Source: CAYTIB01 sp964437725 (GTDB lineage Bacteria > UBA8248 > JACPRG01 > G963555815). From it: a DNA stretch of 15,604 bases. This document shows, piece after piece, positions 1 through 7,322 of this stretch (the first letter of the stretch is position 1; every line of letters starts with the position of its first letter). The notes under the pieces were generated by a model. That model made no database searches, was not told the origin of the DNA, and was given only the letters and a program-made list of their open reading frames with translations. The position numbers were made by a program, and so were the translations under genes. The stretch is from NCBI GenBank assembly GCA_964437725.1, contig CAYTIB010000084.1:1-15604 (forward strand), written 5' to 3'.

Positions 1-563
1 ACACTTGTATTTTTGGAGGCCGTCGGAGGCGGTCTGAGCTTAGGGCCATCGGTGGGAATATCAGACAATAACTGATCGTATGTTGTCCATCCCAAAGGTG
101 TGGAACCATTTCCCACGGCTATCTTTATACCAAGGGTCACAAATTCTCTGGATAGTTTTTCAATCATTGAAACATAATTGAAACCATGAAATTCCTGAGG
201 AACGACAATCCCCTTGGCGCCAGTAACCTTAAGGATTCCATTAAACTCATGCTCTCGGCCCGTCACAGGCATGTGAACGCAAATTGCACCGAGGGTACCG
301 AGGGCCAAGACGAAAACCGACACGTGATGCCAGTTCGGTAGAGCGATAATAAATTTGTCTTCTCGTCCGATGCCTTGCGCTTCTAATGCGGTACTCAGAC
401 GTGTAACGAATGATGAAAGCTGGGAGTAGGTTAGGGGGCCAAAACGCTCATCCACAATGGCCACTTTGTTCGGAAATTTTGAAACAGTATCTTTGAAAAA
501 GTCTGTCAAGAGGCGGTCGGTCCAATAACCTTTTGTACGATATTTAATAGTTTGCTCGCTCAC
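1..563 (-). CDS. AMP-dependent acyl-CoA synthetase/ligase, N-terminal part (cut by window edge)
   Basis: My own translation from a GTG at 561-563 gives about 187 residues without a stop up to the window edge. It begins with a GYWTDRLLTDFF segment, then KFPNKVAIVDE, a LTYSQL segment and an ALPNWHHVSVFVLALGTLGA stretch. These are the usual N-terminal landmarks of the ANL adenylate-forming family, closest in feel to cyclohexanecarboxylate- or fatty-acid-CoA ligases (AliA-like). Such enzymes adenylate a carboxylate with ATP and transfer it to CoA in the cytoplasm. The catalytic P-loop and the C-terminal domain lie outside the window, so the substrate cannot be judged. A TAA lies seven codons upstream in frame and no ATG intervenes, so GTG is the best start; the ribosome site is weak. 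It sits 115 nt after the SDR gene on the same strand and is probably the next gene of the catabolic operon. Confidence 0.85.
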   Translation of the reverse strand, partial: MSEQTIKYRTKGYWTDRLLTDFFKDTVSKFPNKVAIVDERFGPLTYSQLSSFVTRLSTALEAQGIGREDKFIIALPNWHHVSVFVLALGTLGAICVHMPVTGREHEFNGILKVTGAKGIVVPQEFHGFNYVSMIEKLSREFVTLGIKIAVGNGSTPLGWTTYDQLLSDIPTDGPKLRPPPTASKNTS

Positions 564-678
564 CTTATTGATCGCCTGTTCTTAAATTGTTGATTTTTCG
601 GTGCAAGACTTCTGGTTCTTGGGTGTGGGCCTTATCTGGTGAACTAGTCGTTTCCTCTCTTTTAGAAACGGTGGAGGA

Positions 679-1479
679 TCACATGGCATACCCGCCACTT
701 ACGCTTATGACCTGGCCGGTTATATAGGATGATTTGTCCGATGAGAGCAAGAGAACCATCGGGACCAGGTCGTCCGGTGCCCCAATCCGTTTCAAGGGAT
801 ACCGCTTTACGATTTTGGCTAGAGTGTCTTTGTCCCTAAAGATACGGCCTTGGGGGCTTTCATGGTGCCAAAGGCTGTTGGTCCCTGCGTCCTCTATATT
901 TTCAGGAAGAGTTAGACCAGGCGAGACAACGTTAACGGTTACGTTGTCTCGGCCAAATTCGCGGGCCAGGGATTTGCTCAGTGCAATAATTCCACCTTTA
1001 CATGCACTATATACCGCCTCTTGGTTTTCACCGACTCTCCCTGCGTCTGACCCAATCGTGATAATTTTTCCGGATGATTGGGCGACCATAGATGGTGCTA
1101 CCTCACGTACGCAGTGGATTGGCCCCCACAAATTGATAGCGACCTCTTTTTCCCATTCGCTCATGGATTTTTCGAGGAAAAGACCGTTAACTGTCCAACC
1201 GGCATTGTTCACGAGGATATCGATTTGGCCGAATATTTTGAGCGTTTTATTAACCATGTGCTCAACCTGAGAACGATCGGAAACGTCCGTTTGCACAAAG
1301 AGGATTTGGCTGTCGCCCGACTCCTGAAGTTTTTCCGCGACCCGCTCCCCCTGTGCTTGATCGATGTCTGCGATTACGACATTAGCGCCTTCTTCGGAAA
1401 ACCCTTCCACAATTGCCTTACCGATATTTGATGCACCGCCCGTTACGATGGCCGTTTTGTTTTGTAACCCCAGATTCAT
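679..1479 (-). CDS. SDR-family NAD(P)-dependent dehydrogenase/reductase
   Basis: A 266-residue classical short-chain dehydrogenase of normal length. Seen directly: the nucleotide-binding TGGASNIG motif at 14-21, an acidic IADID end of beta-2 (36-40) that favours NAD(H), NNAG at 91-94, and the catalytic set N116, S144, Y157 and K161 in YSACK. PG at 187-188 and a C-terminal SGGYAM complete the fold. Such enzymes oxidise a secondary alcohol to a ketone or the reverse. Beside a crotonase and a CoA ligase, a hydroxyacyl-CoA dehydrogenase role (FabG- or BadH-like) is plausible but not proven. The SD sequence GAGGAG precedes the ATG. The gene follows the hydratase by 37 nt in the same operon. Confidence 0.93.
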   Translation of the reverse strand: MNLGLQNKTAIVTGGASNIGKAIVEGFSEEGANVVIADIDQAQGERVAEKLQESGDSQILFVQTDVSDRSQVEHMVNKTLKIFGQIDILVNNAGWTVNGLFLEKSMSEWEKEVAINLWGPIHCVREVAPSMVAQSSGKIITIGSDAGRVGENQEAVYSACKGGIIALSKSLAREFGRDNVTVNVVSPGLTLPENIEDAGTNSLWHHESPQGRIFRDKDTLAKIVKRYPLKRIGAPDDLVPMVLLLSSDKSSYITGQVISVSGGYAM

Positions 1480-1516
1480 AGTTTTTCAGCTCTCCTCAAG
1501 ACTTGGAATCTGATTT

Positions 1517-2317
1517 TCATTTTTCTTTTGACGGTTTGCCGCGCGTTGCCATAAACTGTTGTATTCGCTCTTTAATCTCAGGTCCGGCCTGAGCCTGGTT
1601 CTTTTGAAAATAAGTCTGCTCGAGCCAGAGCGACTCAGTCAATGGTAGTTTAAGGCCTAGCATAGCGACCTCTTTTACGAGACGCACGGCTGACTGACCG
1701 TTACTGCAGATTGTTTCAGCAATAGCTATAGCCTCATCTAATAACTGATTTGCCGGTACTACTCTCTGGACCAGATGGATGCGTAGTGCCTCCTCCGCCG
1801 TAATTGACTCGCCTGTTAGCAACATGAGAAGGGCATCGCCGAGACTTACTATTCGAGGTAGATACTGGGTCCCCCCCCCACCCGGTAGGGCCCCTAAGCG
1901 GGTTTCTGGTAGTGCGAAGACCGCGTTTTCCGAGGCGATGCGAATATCACAACCCAACGCTAGCTCGCAGCCGCCTCCAAGGGCGTAACCGTTGACGGCG
2001 GCTATTGCAGGTTTTTTAATTTCCAGAGAGTTTGGTGTGACCCAATAACGACTCCTTTTCTCTGGATCCCATTCGAGAAACTCTGAAGCTTTATTAATAT
2101 CGACTCCGGATGAAAATGCGCGTCCGTTCCCTGTGTACACAAGGACCCAAAGGTCGTCATCAGCTTCAAATTCCCGAAGGCATTGCACATGTTCTTCCAT
2201 TAACTCCAAATCGAAGGCATTTAGCGCCTTTGGTCGGTTGAGCGTTAGAATTCCAATGTGATTGCGTTTTTCCCATTGCAAGGGTGCAGAATCTTTTGGT
2301 TCTTTGTTTTTACTCAT
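1517..2317 (-). CDS. Enoyl-CoA hydratase/isomerase (crotonase) family protein
   Basis: A 266-residue crotonase of normal length. The oxyanion-hole segments are visible as AFSSGVDI (67-74) and GYALGGGCE (110-118). Both acid-base glutamates of true hydratases align, E118 in GGCELA and E138 in LPETRLGALPGGGG. That pattern argues for water addition to an enoyl-CoA rather than a ring-opening BadI/MenB type, although neighbours could suit either. Cytoplasmic. The start ATG overlaps the alpha/beta hydrolase stop by 4 nt (ATGA), so translation is probably coupled. A tract of nine C (1871-1879, plus strand) encodes part of the glycine run after E138; the frame is intact in this copy. Confidence 0.93.
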   Translation of the reverse strand: MSKNKEPKDSAPLQWEKRNHIGILTLNRPKALNAFDLELMEEHVQCLREFEADDDLWVLVYTGNGRAFSSGVDINKASEFLEWDPEKRSRYWVTPNSLEIKKPAIAAVNGYALGGGCELALGCDIRIASENAVFALPETRLGALPGGGGTQYLPRIVSLGDALLMLLTGESITAEEALRIHLVQRVVPANQLLDEAIAIAETICSNGQSAVRLVKEVAMLGLKLPLTESLWLEQTYFQKNQAQAGPEIKERIQQFMATRGKPSKEK

Positions 2318-3138
2318 TCCAGACGGTTTTCTCCCTGAATAAATTCCCGAATTAATTTGTTTGTTTTGTCTACGGCCTCCCAGTGTATGCAGTGCCCCAC
2401 GTTTGGGATGATTTTGAGATTCGCTTTAGGAATGGCTGATGCAATTATCTCTGACGCTCGTGGCGGGCAGTAGGGATCAAACTCGCCCGCCATCACTAAG
2501 GTAGGGCGTTCGATGGATCCGAGGTTTTGTGTCAATTCTCCCCCTTTGATACCAAGCATCGCTTGGCAGGCGTTCAGATAGCCCTCTTCCCTTCGGACGG
2601 CATCCACGCGAAGCCGCTGGTATTCAGAAATGAGAGTTTTATCTCCCATCGCAAAACATCTTTGAGCATCTTTTTTATTTAATGGGACTAGAGCTTTAAG
2701 GCCTCCGGATGTCACAATTTCAATGCGGTGACGAAAGAATTCCTCTCCCGTGCGGCCTATTGTTCTGGAGCTTGCAATGAGGATAAGTCCGGCCGTAAGG
2801 TCCATGTAGTCCAGTGCAAAACGCTGTGCAATAACACCCCCCATGGAAAATCCAACAAGCCAAACCGGTCCTGTGTTCCTGGCACGAATAATTTGCGCTA
2901 GGTCATCCGCTAGCTGATGGGTCGTCCCGTCAGCTGCTCCTGCCGGGCTAGTACCGAAACCCCTGATATCATACGCAATGGTATCCAATGATCGTTTTAA
3001 ATAAGGAACTTGCCGTGACCAGGCTTGGTGTGTTTCGGACAATCCATGGATCAGGACAGTAGTTGTACGATGGACCAAAATTTCTCTCACTTTCAGAATG
3101 CGAGTGTCACAGTTTGGGATTGCTACCGTTAATCGCAC
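2314..3138 (-). CDS. Alpha/beta-hydrolase fold protein
   Basis: A 274-residue alpha/beta hydrolase with a full catalytic triad: nucleophile elbow GFSMGG with S98, acid D221 in GEFDPYCPP, and H249 in VGHCIHW. The oxyanion segment is LIHGLSE at 29-35. The family includes esterases, lactonases, C-C bond hydrolases and 3-oxoadipate enol-lactonase (PcaD-like). The start is GTG, overlapping the oxidoreductase stop by 10 nt, with no strong SD, so it probably relies on coupling to the upstream gene. It overlaps the downstream crotonase by 4 nt. A job next to a luciferase-like oxidoreductase would be cleavage of an ester or lactone made by oxygen insertion, or hydrolysis of a ring product. This is inference. 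Confidence 0.9.
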   Translation of the reverse strand: MRLTVAIPNCDTRILKVREILVHRTTTVLIHGLSETHQAWSRQVPYLKRSLDTIAYDIRGFGTSPAGAADGTTHQLADDLAQIIRARNTGPVWLVGFSMGGVIAQRFALDYMDLTAGLILIASSRTIGRTGEEFFRHRIEIVTSGGLKALVPLNKKDAQRCFAMGDKTLISEYQRLRVDAVRREEGYLNACQAMLGIKGGELTQNLGSIERPTLVMAGEFDPYCPPRASEIIASAIPKANLKIIPNVGHCIHWEAVDKTNKLIREFIQGENRLE

Positions 3139-4136
3139 AAATCTTTTAATGGTTTAATGATTTTTTCGTGAAGCGCCTCCATAGTCTCCTTGCGGCCGCC
3201 GGCTCGGAAGGCTTGTGTGATTCCGTCGAGCCCAAGGTTTTTTAACTCGCGTATCCTACGCAGACATTCCTCAGGAGGTCCCACCAGTGCCAGATATTCC
3301 ACCAGTTCTGGTGAAACAGAATCCCTATGCCCGGCGTGTCGAGACATGTGTTCTAAGCGGTTGTACGCCTCGCCTGCCAATTCGAGATCCTTTCTGTAGG
3401 GCCGAAGAAAATCAGGGAGCTTCTTCCACTGGCTGAATGTCTCGGCTTGTGACGCTACCCAGTGACGGACGTCGGCAATAGCCTCCTTTCGGTCTTCGGA
3501 CATGGAAATAGTTGTCCAGAGATCGAGCTTGATGTCGTCAAGGGAGCGGCCAACTTCTTCTGCGCCACGCCGAACATGATCAATCTGCCACTGGGTAAAC
3601 TCCGTGTTCGCTCCCCCCATAAGAATGACGCCATCTGCGACCCGCCCGGACATCCTCAAAATCCGTGGCTGATTTGCAGCGACGTAGATAGGGATGGGGC
3701 CCTTGGCGACCAATAGGTTGTAGGGGATCCCGTCCATACCTTCTATTTCTTGACCAGAGGATAGCTTTTTGATGTCGACAATTGCTTTTTCAAGTTGTTT
3801 GATAGTTGCGGGCTTAAGACCAATGGAGAATACGGCTGTCCATCCGCTTCCGAGACCAAGCATGGCACGTCCATTGCTAACCTCTTGTAGCGCGGCGAAA
3901 GTATTGGCTAGCGTTGTCGGATGTCTGGTGACGGGGTTGGTTACCCCAGTGCCGAGAAGAATCTTTGAGGTTTTCACAGCGGCTAAAACGAGCGCGGTAT
4001 AGCAATCCTTCATTGAAAGCTGACAATCTGCCACCCATACACTGTTGAATTCCAGTTCCTCAGCGGTCTCAATGATCTCGACTGTGTGAGAAATTGGTTC
4101 GCGGTGGCTAATACCAAGAGACAATCCGATTTTCAC
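3129..4136 (-). CDS. LLM-class (luciferase-like) flavin/F420-dependent oxidoreductase
   Basis: A 335-residue bacterial-luciferase-fold TIM barrel. Recognisable pieces are MKIGLSLG at the N terminus, FNSVWVADC (30-38), GTGVTNPVTRHPTTLAN (62-78), GLGSGWTAVFSIGLKPA (94-110), PIYVAANQPR (149-158), GRVADGVIL (164-172) and LVGPPEE near 284-290. The SGWTAV-GLKPA section resembles the branch containing methylenetetrahydromethanopterin reductase and F420-linked enzymes, but FMN monooxygenases share it, so the cofactor is open. The start is GTG with a strong SD (AGGAGA, 5 nt away). It is separated from the small upstream gene by 111 nt holding a 13-bp RNA hairpin, and overlaps the hydrolase by 10 nt. 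Likely role: hydride transfer to or oxygen insertion into the pathway substrate. Confidence 0.92.
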   Translation of the reverse strand: MKIGLSLGISHREPISHTVEIIETAEELEFNSVWVADCQLSMKDCYTALVLAAVKTSKILLGTGVTNPVTRHPTTLANTFAALQEVSNGRAMLGLGSGWTAVFSIGLKPATIKQLEKAIVDIKKLSSGQEIEGMDGIPYNLLVAKGPIPIYVAANQPRILRMSGRVADGVILMGGANTEFTQWQIDHVRRGAEEVGRSLDDIKLDLWTTISMSEDRKEAIADVRHWVASQAETFSQWKKLPDFLRPYRKDLELAGEAYNRLEHMSRHAGHRDSVSPELVEYLALVGPPEECLRRIRELKNLGLDGITQAFRAGGRKETMEALHEKIIKPLKDLCD

Positions 4137-4162
4137 GGGTGTCTCCTCTCCTCGCTCCTTTA

Positions 4163-4193
4163 CAATTTCACATTGAAAAGCAATATGAAATTG
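4163..4193 (-). other. Intercistronic RNA hairpin, 13-bp stem
   Basis: Plus-strand arms CAATTTCACATTG (4163-4175) and CAATATGAAATTG (4181-4193) flank a 5-nt loop. As DNA there is one C-A mismatch. In RNA copied from the minus strand that pair becomes G-U, so the whole 13-bp stem forms only in the operon transcript. It lies between the small helical protein gene and the LLM oxidoreductase, 27 nt before the latter's GTG. The AU-rich stem without a following U-run makes a terminator unlikely. A processing or stability element, or an operator, is more plausible. Confidence 0.55.
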
Positions 4194-4247
4194 CTCACGG
4201 GTTTTATTTAATTGAATAGAAGAGCGTCTGGCAACTAGCCCTGACGC

Positions 4248-4625
4248 CTACGATTTCCCTTCCTTCACATTGACCTGTTCTTCGTATTTCCAGCCAAAAA
4301 TGGCAGCTTTGAGTCCCCATATGGAATCATTTAGCAGGGTTCGGTAAAGGTTTTCCCGTGTGCTGTCATAGGTTGATATAGCATTTTGGTAGCCATGGAG
4401 CGCCTCTAGTACTTTTTCCACCGCCGGTTGAGTATCGTCTGACCAGGCAGTATCGGTGAGTACCCTTTCGGCTGCGTCGAATTCTTCTAGTGCAACGTCA
4501 ACACCTCGTTCAGCTTTCCACCGTGCACTCCCTGAAAACCCCTTGTGAATCAGGAGATCCAAGTGGAGAATACCCAATGCTTGCCAGAGTTCAGAAATCT
4601 CTGGTGATTGATTCGAATTAGCCAT
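4248..4625 (-). CDS. Small helical protein of unknown function, coupled to UbiD
   Basis: I chose the ATG at 4623-4625 (125 residues, MANSNQ...) because an AGGAG lies 7 nt upstream; the longer frame from 4652 lacks such a site. I do not recognise the family. The protein has no signal peptide, no membrane segment and no Cys-based motif. It is acidic and looks mostly alpha-helical: an ELWQALGILHLDLLIHKGF segment at 12-30, an EEFDAAERVL helix (47-56), and a charged middle and end containing IWGLKAAIFGWKYEEQ at 102-117. The start overlaps the ubiD stop as ATGGCTAA (8 nt), which implies coupled translation and roughly matched output. An accessory or partner subunit of the decarboxylase is a fair guess, comparable in position only to the small subunits of phenolic-acid decarboxylase operons. 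Confidence 0.75.
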   Translation of the reverse strand: MANSNQSPEISELWQALGILHLDLLIHKGFSGSARWKAERGVDVALEEFDAAERVLTDTAWSDDTQPAVEKVLEALHGYQNAISTYDSTRENLYRTLLNDSIWGLKAAIFGWKYEEQVNVKEGKS

Positions 4626-6027
4626 GTTTCGGCTCCTCTTTCCAATCGTCAAAGTAATCTTCTAGTTTGATTTTGTCCATAACCTCTTCAGGCACATCGG
4701 CTACTTCTTCGAAGGGGGCCTCAATAGGCATGGTTGCGTCAATCGCCCATTTGGTGTTCATCCCGTTCCGTTCGTTTCGGTTCCAAACGGAGTATCCCGA
4801 TGGATCGAGACGGGAACCCACAGAGTTGGGAACAAAGAACGTGTCCTGATCTGGTTGCGTCCTAGTGGCGACTGCCCACATGACGTCCTTCTCGTTGTGG
4901 ACATCAACATCCTTATCCACAACAACCACTAGTTTGACAAATGCATCCGACGCCAGTGCTGCAAGGGCCGCCATTTTTGCCTCTCCATCGAATTGCTTGT
5001 CTATCTGTACGTAGGCTGTCAACCGGCAAACGCCGGAGACGGGAAGAGAAACATCGATGACTGAAGGGCAGCTCGCACGGACTTTTTGAAAGAGAACAGC
5101 CTCTCTGCCGACGCGCCCAGCCAACAAATGCTCGGGAAACACGCTGAATAGATCTTGGTAATAAGGCTTCTCCCGGTGGGTAATAGCCGTTATCTCAAAC
5201 ACGGGACTGTTTCGGGCAAATCCGTAATACCAAGTGTATTCTCCGAAGGGTCCCTCCCACCTTCGTTCCTGGGGCCGGATGATACCCTCGATGGCGATTT
5301 CTGCCCATGCCGGGACCATTAGGTCTTGTGTTTCACACGCAACGAGTTCGAGGGGTTCCTCTAGTAGTCCACCCATAACTGACATCTCGTCTCCACCAAA
5401 GGGAAGCTTCGATTGGCTTCCTAAAAGGGTGGCCGGATGGTGCCCTAGGTAGGTCACGGCGGGAAGGCCTTTCCCCTCTATTTCCATCTTACGGTAACAG
5501 TAACCAATGTGGGATTGTGGCTCAAAGCTCATCCCTAGAAGGTTTTGCTCATGGCGCATTTGGCGATAAATTCCGGAGTTGAAAGCCCCGGTATCCGGAT
5601 CCTTCACGATGGTTATACCAGCTGTAATAAAATAGCCTCCGTCTTTTTCGCATTGTAGTGTCATCGGCAGGTTGAAAAGATCCACGTCTTTTCCCGTATG
5701 GACTACCTCTCTGACAGGCCCATCCTTCACGTGTTTTGTCGGGATGGGGTTTGCCTCACGACTAATGTAAGTGGAAAGCAGTTCCCTTTCCTTCACTTCA
5801 AGGGCCAATGCAAGTTTGGGATCGTCCGCGATTAGGTTAACGACAAGAGGAATGTCCGAGCCCTTCACTTTTTCAAAGATGACGATAGGCAGTTCGCCGT
5901 GGTTTTGAAGCTCGCGAAGGATCCCACAGAGTTCAAAGTCGGGTCTGACTTCTTGCGTGACTCGCCTGACGCTCCCGGGTAGTTTTTTCTCCGCCAGTTC
6001 AATGAAGGTTCTTAAATCCTTTGACAT
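4618..6027 (-). CDS. UbiD-family prFMN-dependent (de)carboxylase
   Basis: 469 residues from the ATG at 6025-6027, chosen because a GAGGAG lies 10 nt upstream and because the residues encoded further upstream in frame do not look like UbiD. N-terminal DLRTFIELAEKK and GYFITAGITIVKDP (131-144) are typical. Active-site landmarks: N150 in FNSGIYRQMRHE with R155, H173, AEIAIEG (242-248), and EGPFGEYTWYY with E258 and E263. The E-R-E triad of the family and a metal/prFMN-binding set therefore appear complete. UbiD enzymes reversibly remove or add CO2 on aromatic, heteroaromatic or alpha,beta-unsaturated acids using prenylated FMN. No ubiX (prFMN maker) lies in the window, so the cofactor must be supplied from elsewhere. 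It follows the binding-protein gene by 185 nt and overlaps the small helical gene by 8 nt. Confidence 0.94.
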   Translation of the reverse strand: MSKDLRTFIELAEKKLPGSVRRVTQEVRPDFELCGILRELQNHGELPIVIFEKVKGSDIPLVVNLIADDPKLALALEVKERELLSTYISREANPIPTKHVKDGPVREVVHTGKDVDLFNLPMTLQCEKDGGYFITAGITIVKDPDTGAFNSGIYRQMRHEQNLLGMSFEPQSHIGYCYRKMEIEGKGLPAVTYLGHHPATLLGSQSKLPFGGDEMSVMGGLLEEPLELVACETQDLMVPAWAEIAIEGIIRPQERRWEGPFGEYTWYYGFARNSPVFEITAITHREKPYYQDLFSVFPEHLLAGRVGREAVLFQKVRASCPSVIDVSLPVSGVCRLTAYVQIDKQFDGEAKMAALAALASDAFVKLVVVVDKDVDVHNEKDVMWAVATRTQPDQDTFFVPNSVGSRLDPSGYSVWNRNERNGMNTKWAIDATMPIEAPFEEVADVPEEVMDKIKLEDYFDDWKEEPKHG

Positions 6028-6037
6028 TCTTATGACG

Positions 6038-6043
6038 CTCCTC
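6038..6043 (-). promoter_or_regulatory. Ribosome binding site deciding the UbiD start
   Basis: GAGGAG on the minus strand, 10 nt before the ATG at 6027. It supports the 469-residue protein over the longer open frame that begins at 6165. Confidence 0.7.
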
Positions 6044-6141
6044 TTGGTTACTGGATTACTAAAGGTATCCCGAGAAGAAATTCGACGCAACCTGTGTTTT
6101 AGGTTTCCGGTAGACGATTGCAAAGGATTGCAAAACCAACA

Positions 6142-6172
6142 CCGGAGGATGGGCAGAACACCCATCCCCCGG
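6142..6172 (-). terminator. Strong GC-rich hairpin after the binding-protein gene (terminator or attenuator-like)
   Basis: Plus-strand arms 6142-6153 (CCGGAGGATGGG) and 6161-6172 (CCCATCCCCCGG) enclose a 7-nt loop. On the minus transcript all 12 positions pair, one as G-U; on the plus strand that pair would be A-C. The transcript continues TGTTGGTTTTGC, a broken U-rich tail, so termination would be partial. It lies 40 nt after the binding-protein stop and before ubiD. This fits the common arrangement in which a highly expressed solute-binding protein is separated from its operon by a leaky terminator that also protects the upstream mRNA 3' end. Confidence 0.6.
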
Positions 6173-6212
6173 TTCGGAATTCAACCAGAAGTAAAAGCTG
6201 AAACTCTACCTT

Positions 6213-7226
6213 TTACAGACTTCCCCTCTTCGGGAAGAGTTTTGGTAGGAATCTCATATCGTAAATATCGTCAAGCGGTACCACGGTTTTTAGTTTCATG
6301 TATGTAGTCATGAGGTCCCGCGTTCTCTTGACCTTTTCCCGTGTCATGAAACCAATTCCATGTTTCTTTGCATCTGCATCGAGAAGGAGGTCGAGGGATA
6401 CCGACAACGCCTCCTTATTGTTTTGGCGGTTCAGCGCAGGGAATCTCTCGAGGATCCTATCCAAGGCTTTTTTCGGGTTTTCAACTACCCAGTGGATTCC
6501 CCGGAAGCTGGCGTTTACCATTTTTTTGACCTGAGCAGAGTTGTTAGCGATTCGCTCATCCTGCGTGATAATCCCATTTGCGTAAATGTTCACGCCATAA
6601 TCGGCGTATGCCAAAACCGTTGTAGGACCTTTCTTTGCTTTTTTGACAGTGTTTATCGCGATGGGACGATTGTTGGCGTACACGAACGCACAGTCGATCT
6701 TTCCCCCTAGCAGACTTGGAATGATATGTGCCGGCTGTATAAAGACCCATTTCACTTTGTTTTTATCCAGACCTGCTCCCTTTGCGAATGCGGGGAAAAG
6801 CGTATAGACCGCAGTACCTTGGTTGGTCCCCAATCTTTTGCCCACGAGGTCTTTTGCTTTCTTAATTCCGCTACTTTGTAGACAAACCATCTCATAGGGT
6901 GACCTAGCGTAGGCGACCCCGAGTTCCTTAGCCTTAACGCCCTTGGTGCGGGCTATGACTAAACTTCCTGTGTCAGCAAGCCCGTAATCTGTCGCCTTGG
7001 CGCCGACTTTCTTAATGGTATCGCTCGAGCCAAACCCACGGTGGATATTCACATCTAGCCCTGCCTTCTTGTAGTAACCGTTCTCAATAGCGGCGTAAAA
7101 GTAGGCGTGTGGGGCATAAATAACCCAATCCATTGTGAAATTGAGCTTGGTTGCTCCCACGGCAGGCCCGGAAAGAAAAATTAATCCGGCCAGGAGAAAA
7201 ACACTTTTCTTAAGCCACAACATCAT
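6213..7226 (-). CDS. ABC transporter substrate-binding protein, NMT1/THI5-like
   Basis: 337 residues from the ATG at 7224-7226, preceded by GAGGAGGG ending 5-6 nt before it; the longer frame from 7304 has no comparable site. A Sec signal peptide is clear: MMLWLKK, hydrophobic VFLLAGLIFLSG, and a likely cleavage after VGA (residue 25). There is no lipobox Cys, so the protein should be free in the periplasm. The mature start, FTMDWVIYAPHAYFYAAIENGYYKKAGLDV (in parts from 30 to 59), is the NMT1/THI5-like signature. LVGKRLGTNQG (128-137) and the PSLLGGKIDCAF segment (170-181) are also typical. Related proteins bind pyrimidine precursors, taurine-like sulfonates, nitrate or aromatic acids. No permease or ATPase gene follows, so it is an orphan here. 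As first gene of the operon it probably delivers the substrate. Confidence 0.93.
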   Translation of the reverse strand: MMLWLKKSVFLLAGLIFLSGPAVGATKLNFTMDWVIYAPHAYFYAAIENGYYKKAGLDVNIHRGFGSSDTIKKVGAKATDYGLADTGSLVIARTKGVKAKELGVAYARSPYEMVCLQSSGIKKAKDLVGKRLGTNQGTAVYTLFPAFAKGAGLDKNKVKWVFIQPAHIIPSLLGGKIDCAFVYANNRPIAINTVKKAKKGPTTVLAYADYGVNIYANGIITQDERIANNSAQVKKMVNASFRGIHWVVENPKKALDRILERFPALNRQNNKEALSVSLDLLLDADAKKHGIGFMTREKVKRTRDLMTTYMKLKTVVPLDDIYDMRFLPKLFPKRGSL

Positions 7227-7232
7227 ACTCAC

Positions 7233-7237
7233 CCTCC
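7233..7237 (-). promoter_or_regulatory. Ribosome binding site deciding the binding-protein start
   Basis: GGAGG within GAGGAGGG on the minus strand, 6 nt before the ATG at 7226. It rejects the longer upstream frame and places the signal peptide at the very N terminus. Confidence 0.75.
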
Positions 7238-7322
7238 TCACTCGAGAATTTAGATAATGGAACCCCCTCAGGCATACCCTGACGGATCCCACACCTTCCT
7301 TCACAACATCTCTTTTCGATAA

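Noticed and set aside
649..670. Inverted repeat CGTTTC/GAAACG between the SDR and CoA-ligase genes
   Set aside because: Only 6 bp with a 10-nt loop and no U-tract, so it is not distinguishable from chance.
734..1270. Long plus-strand open frames opposite the SDR gene (also 1078-1431)
   Set aside because: They mirror a clear SDR coding frame with all catalytic residues, have no ribosome site and no recognisable domain.
2002..2190. Short minus-strand frame inside the crotonase gene
   Set aside because: It is an alternative frame within a conserved gene, without motif or ribosome site.
679..2317. SDR and crotonase as a BadH/BadI cyclohexanecarboxylate ring-opening pair
   Set aside because: The crotonase keeps both hydratase glutamates and lacks obvious MenB/BadI features. 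The order beside an AliA-like ligase is suggestive only.
2314..4136. LLM oxidoreductase plus alpha/beta hydrolase as a RutA/RutD pyrimidine pathway
   Set aside because: The LLM protein has GLGSG/GLKPA features of the methylenetetrahydromethanopterin reductase-like branch. No isochorismatase, flavin reductase or other Rut gene is present.
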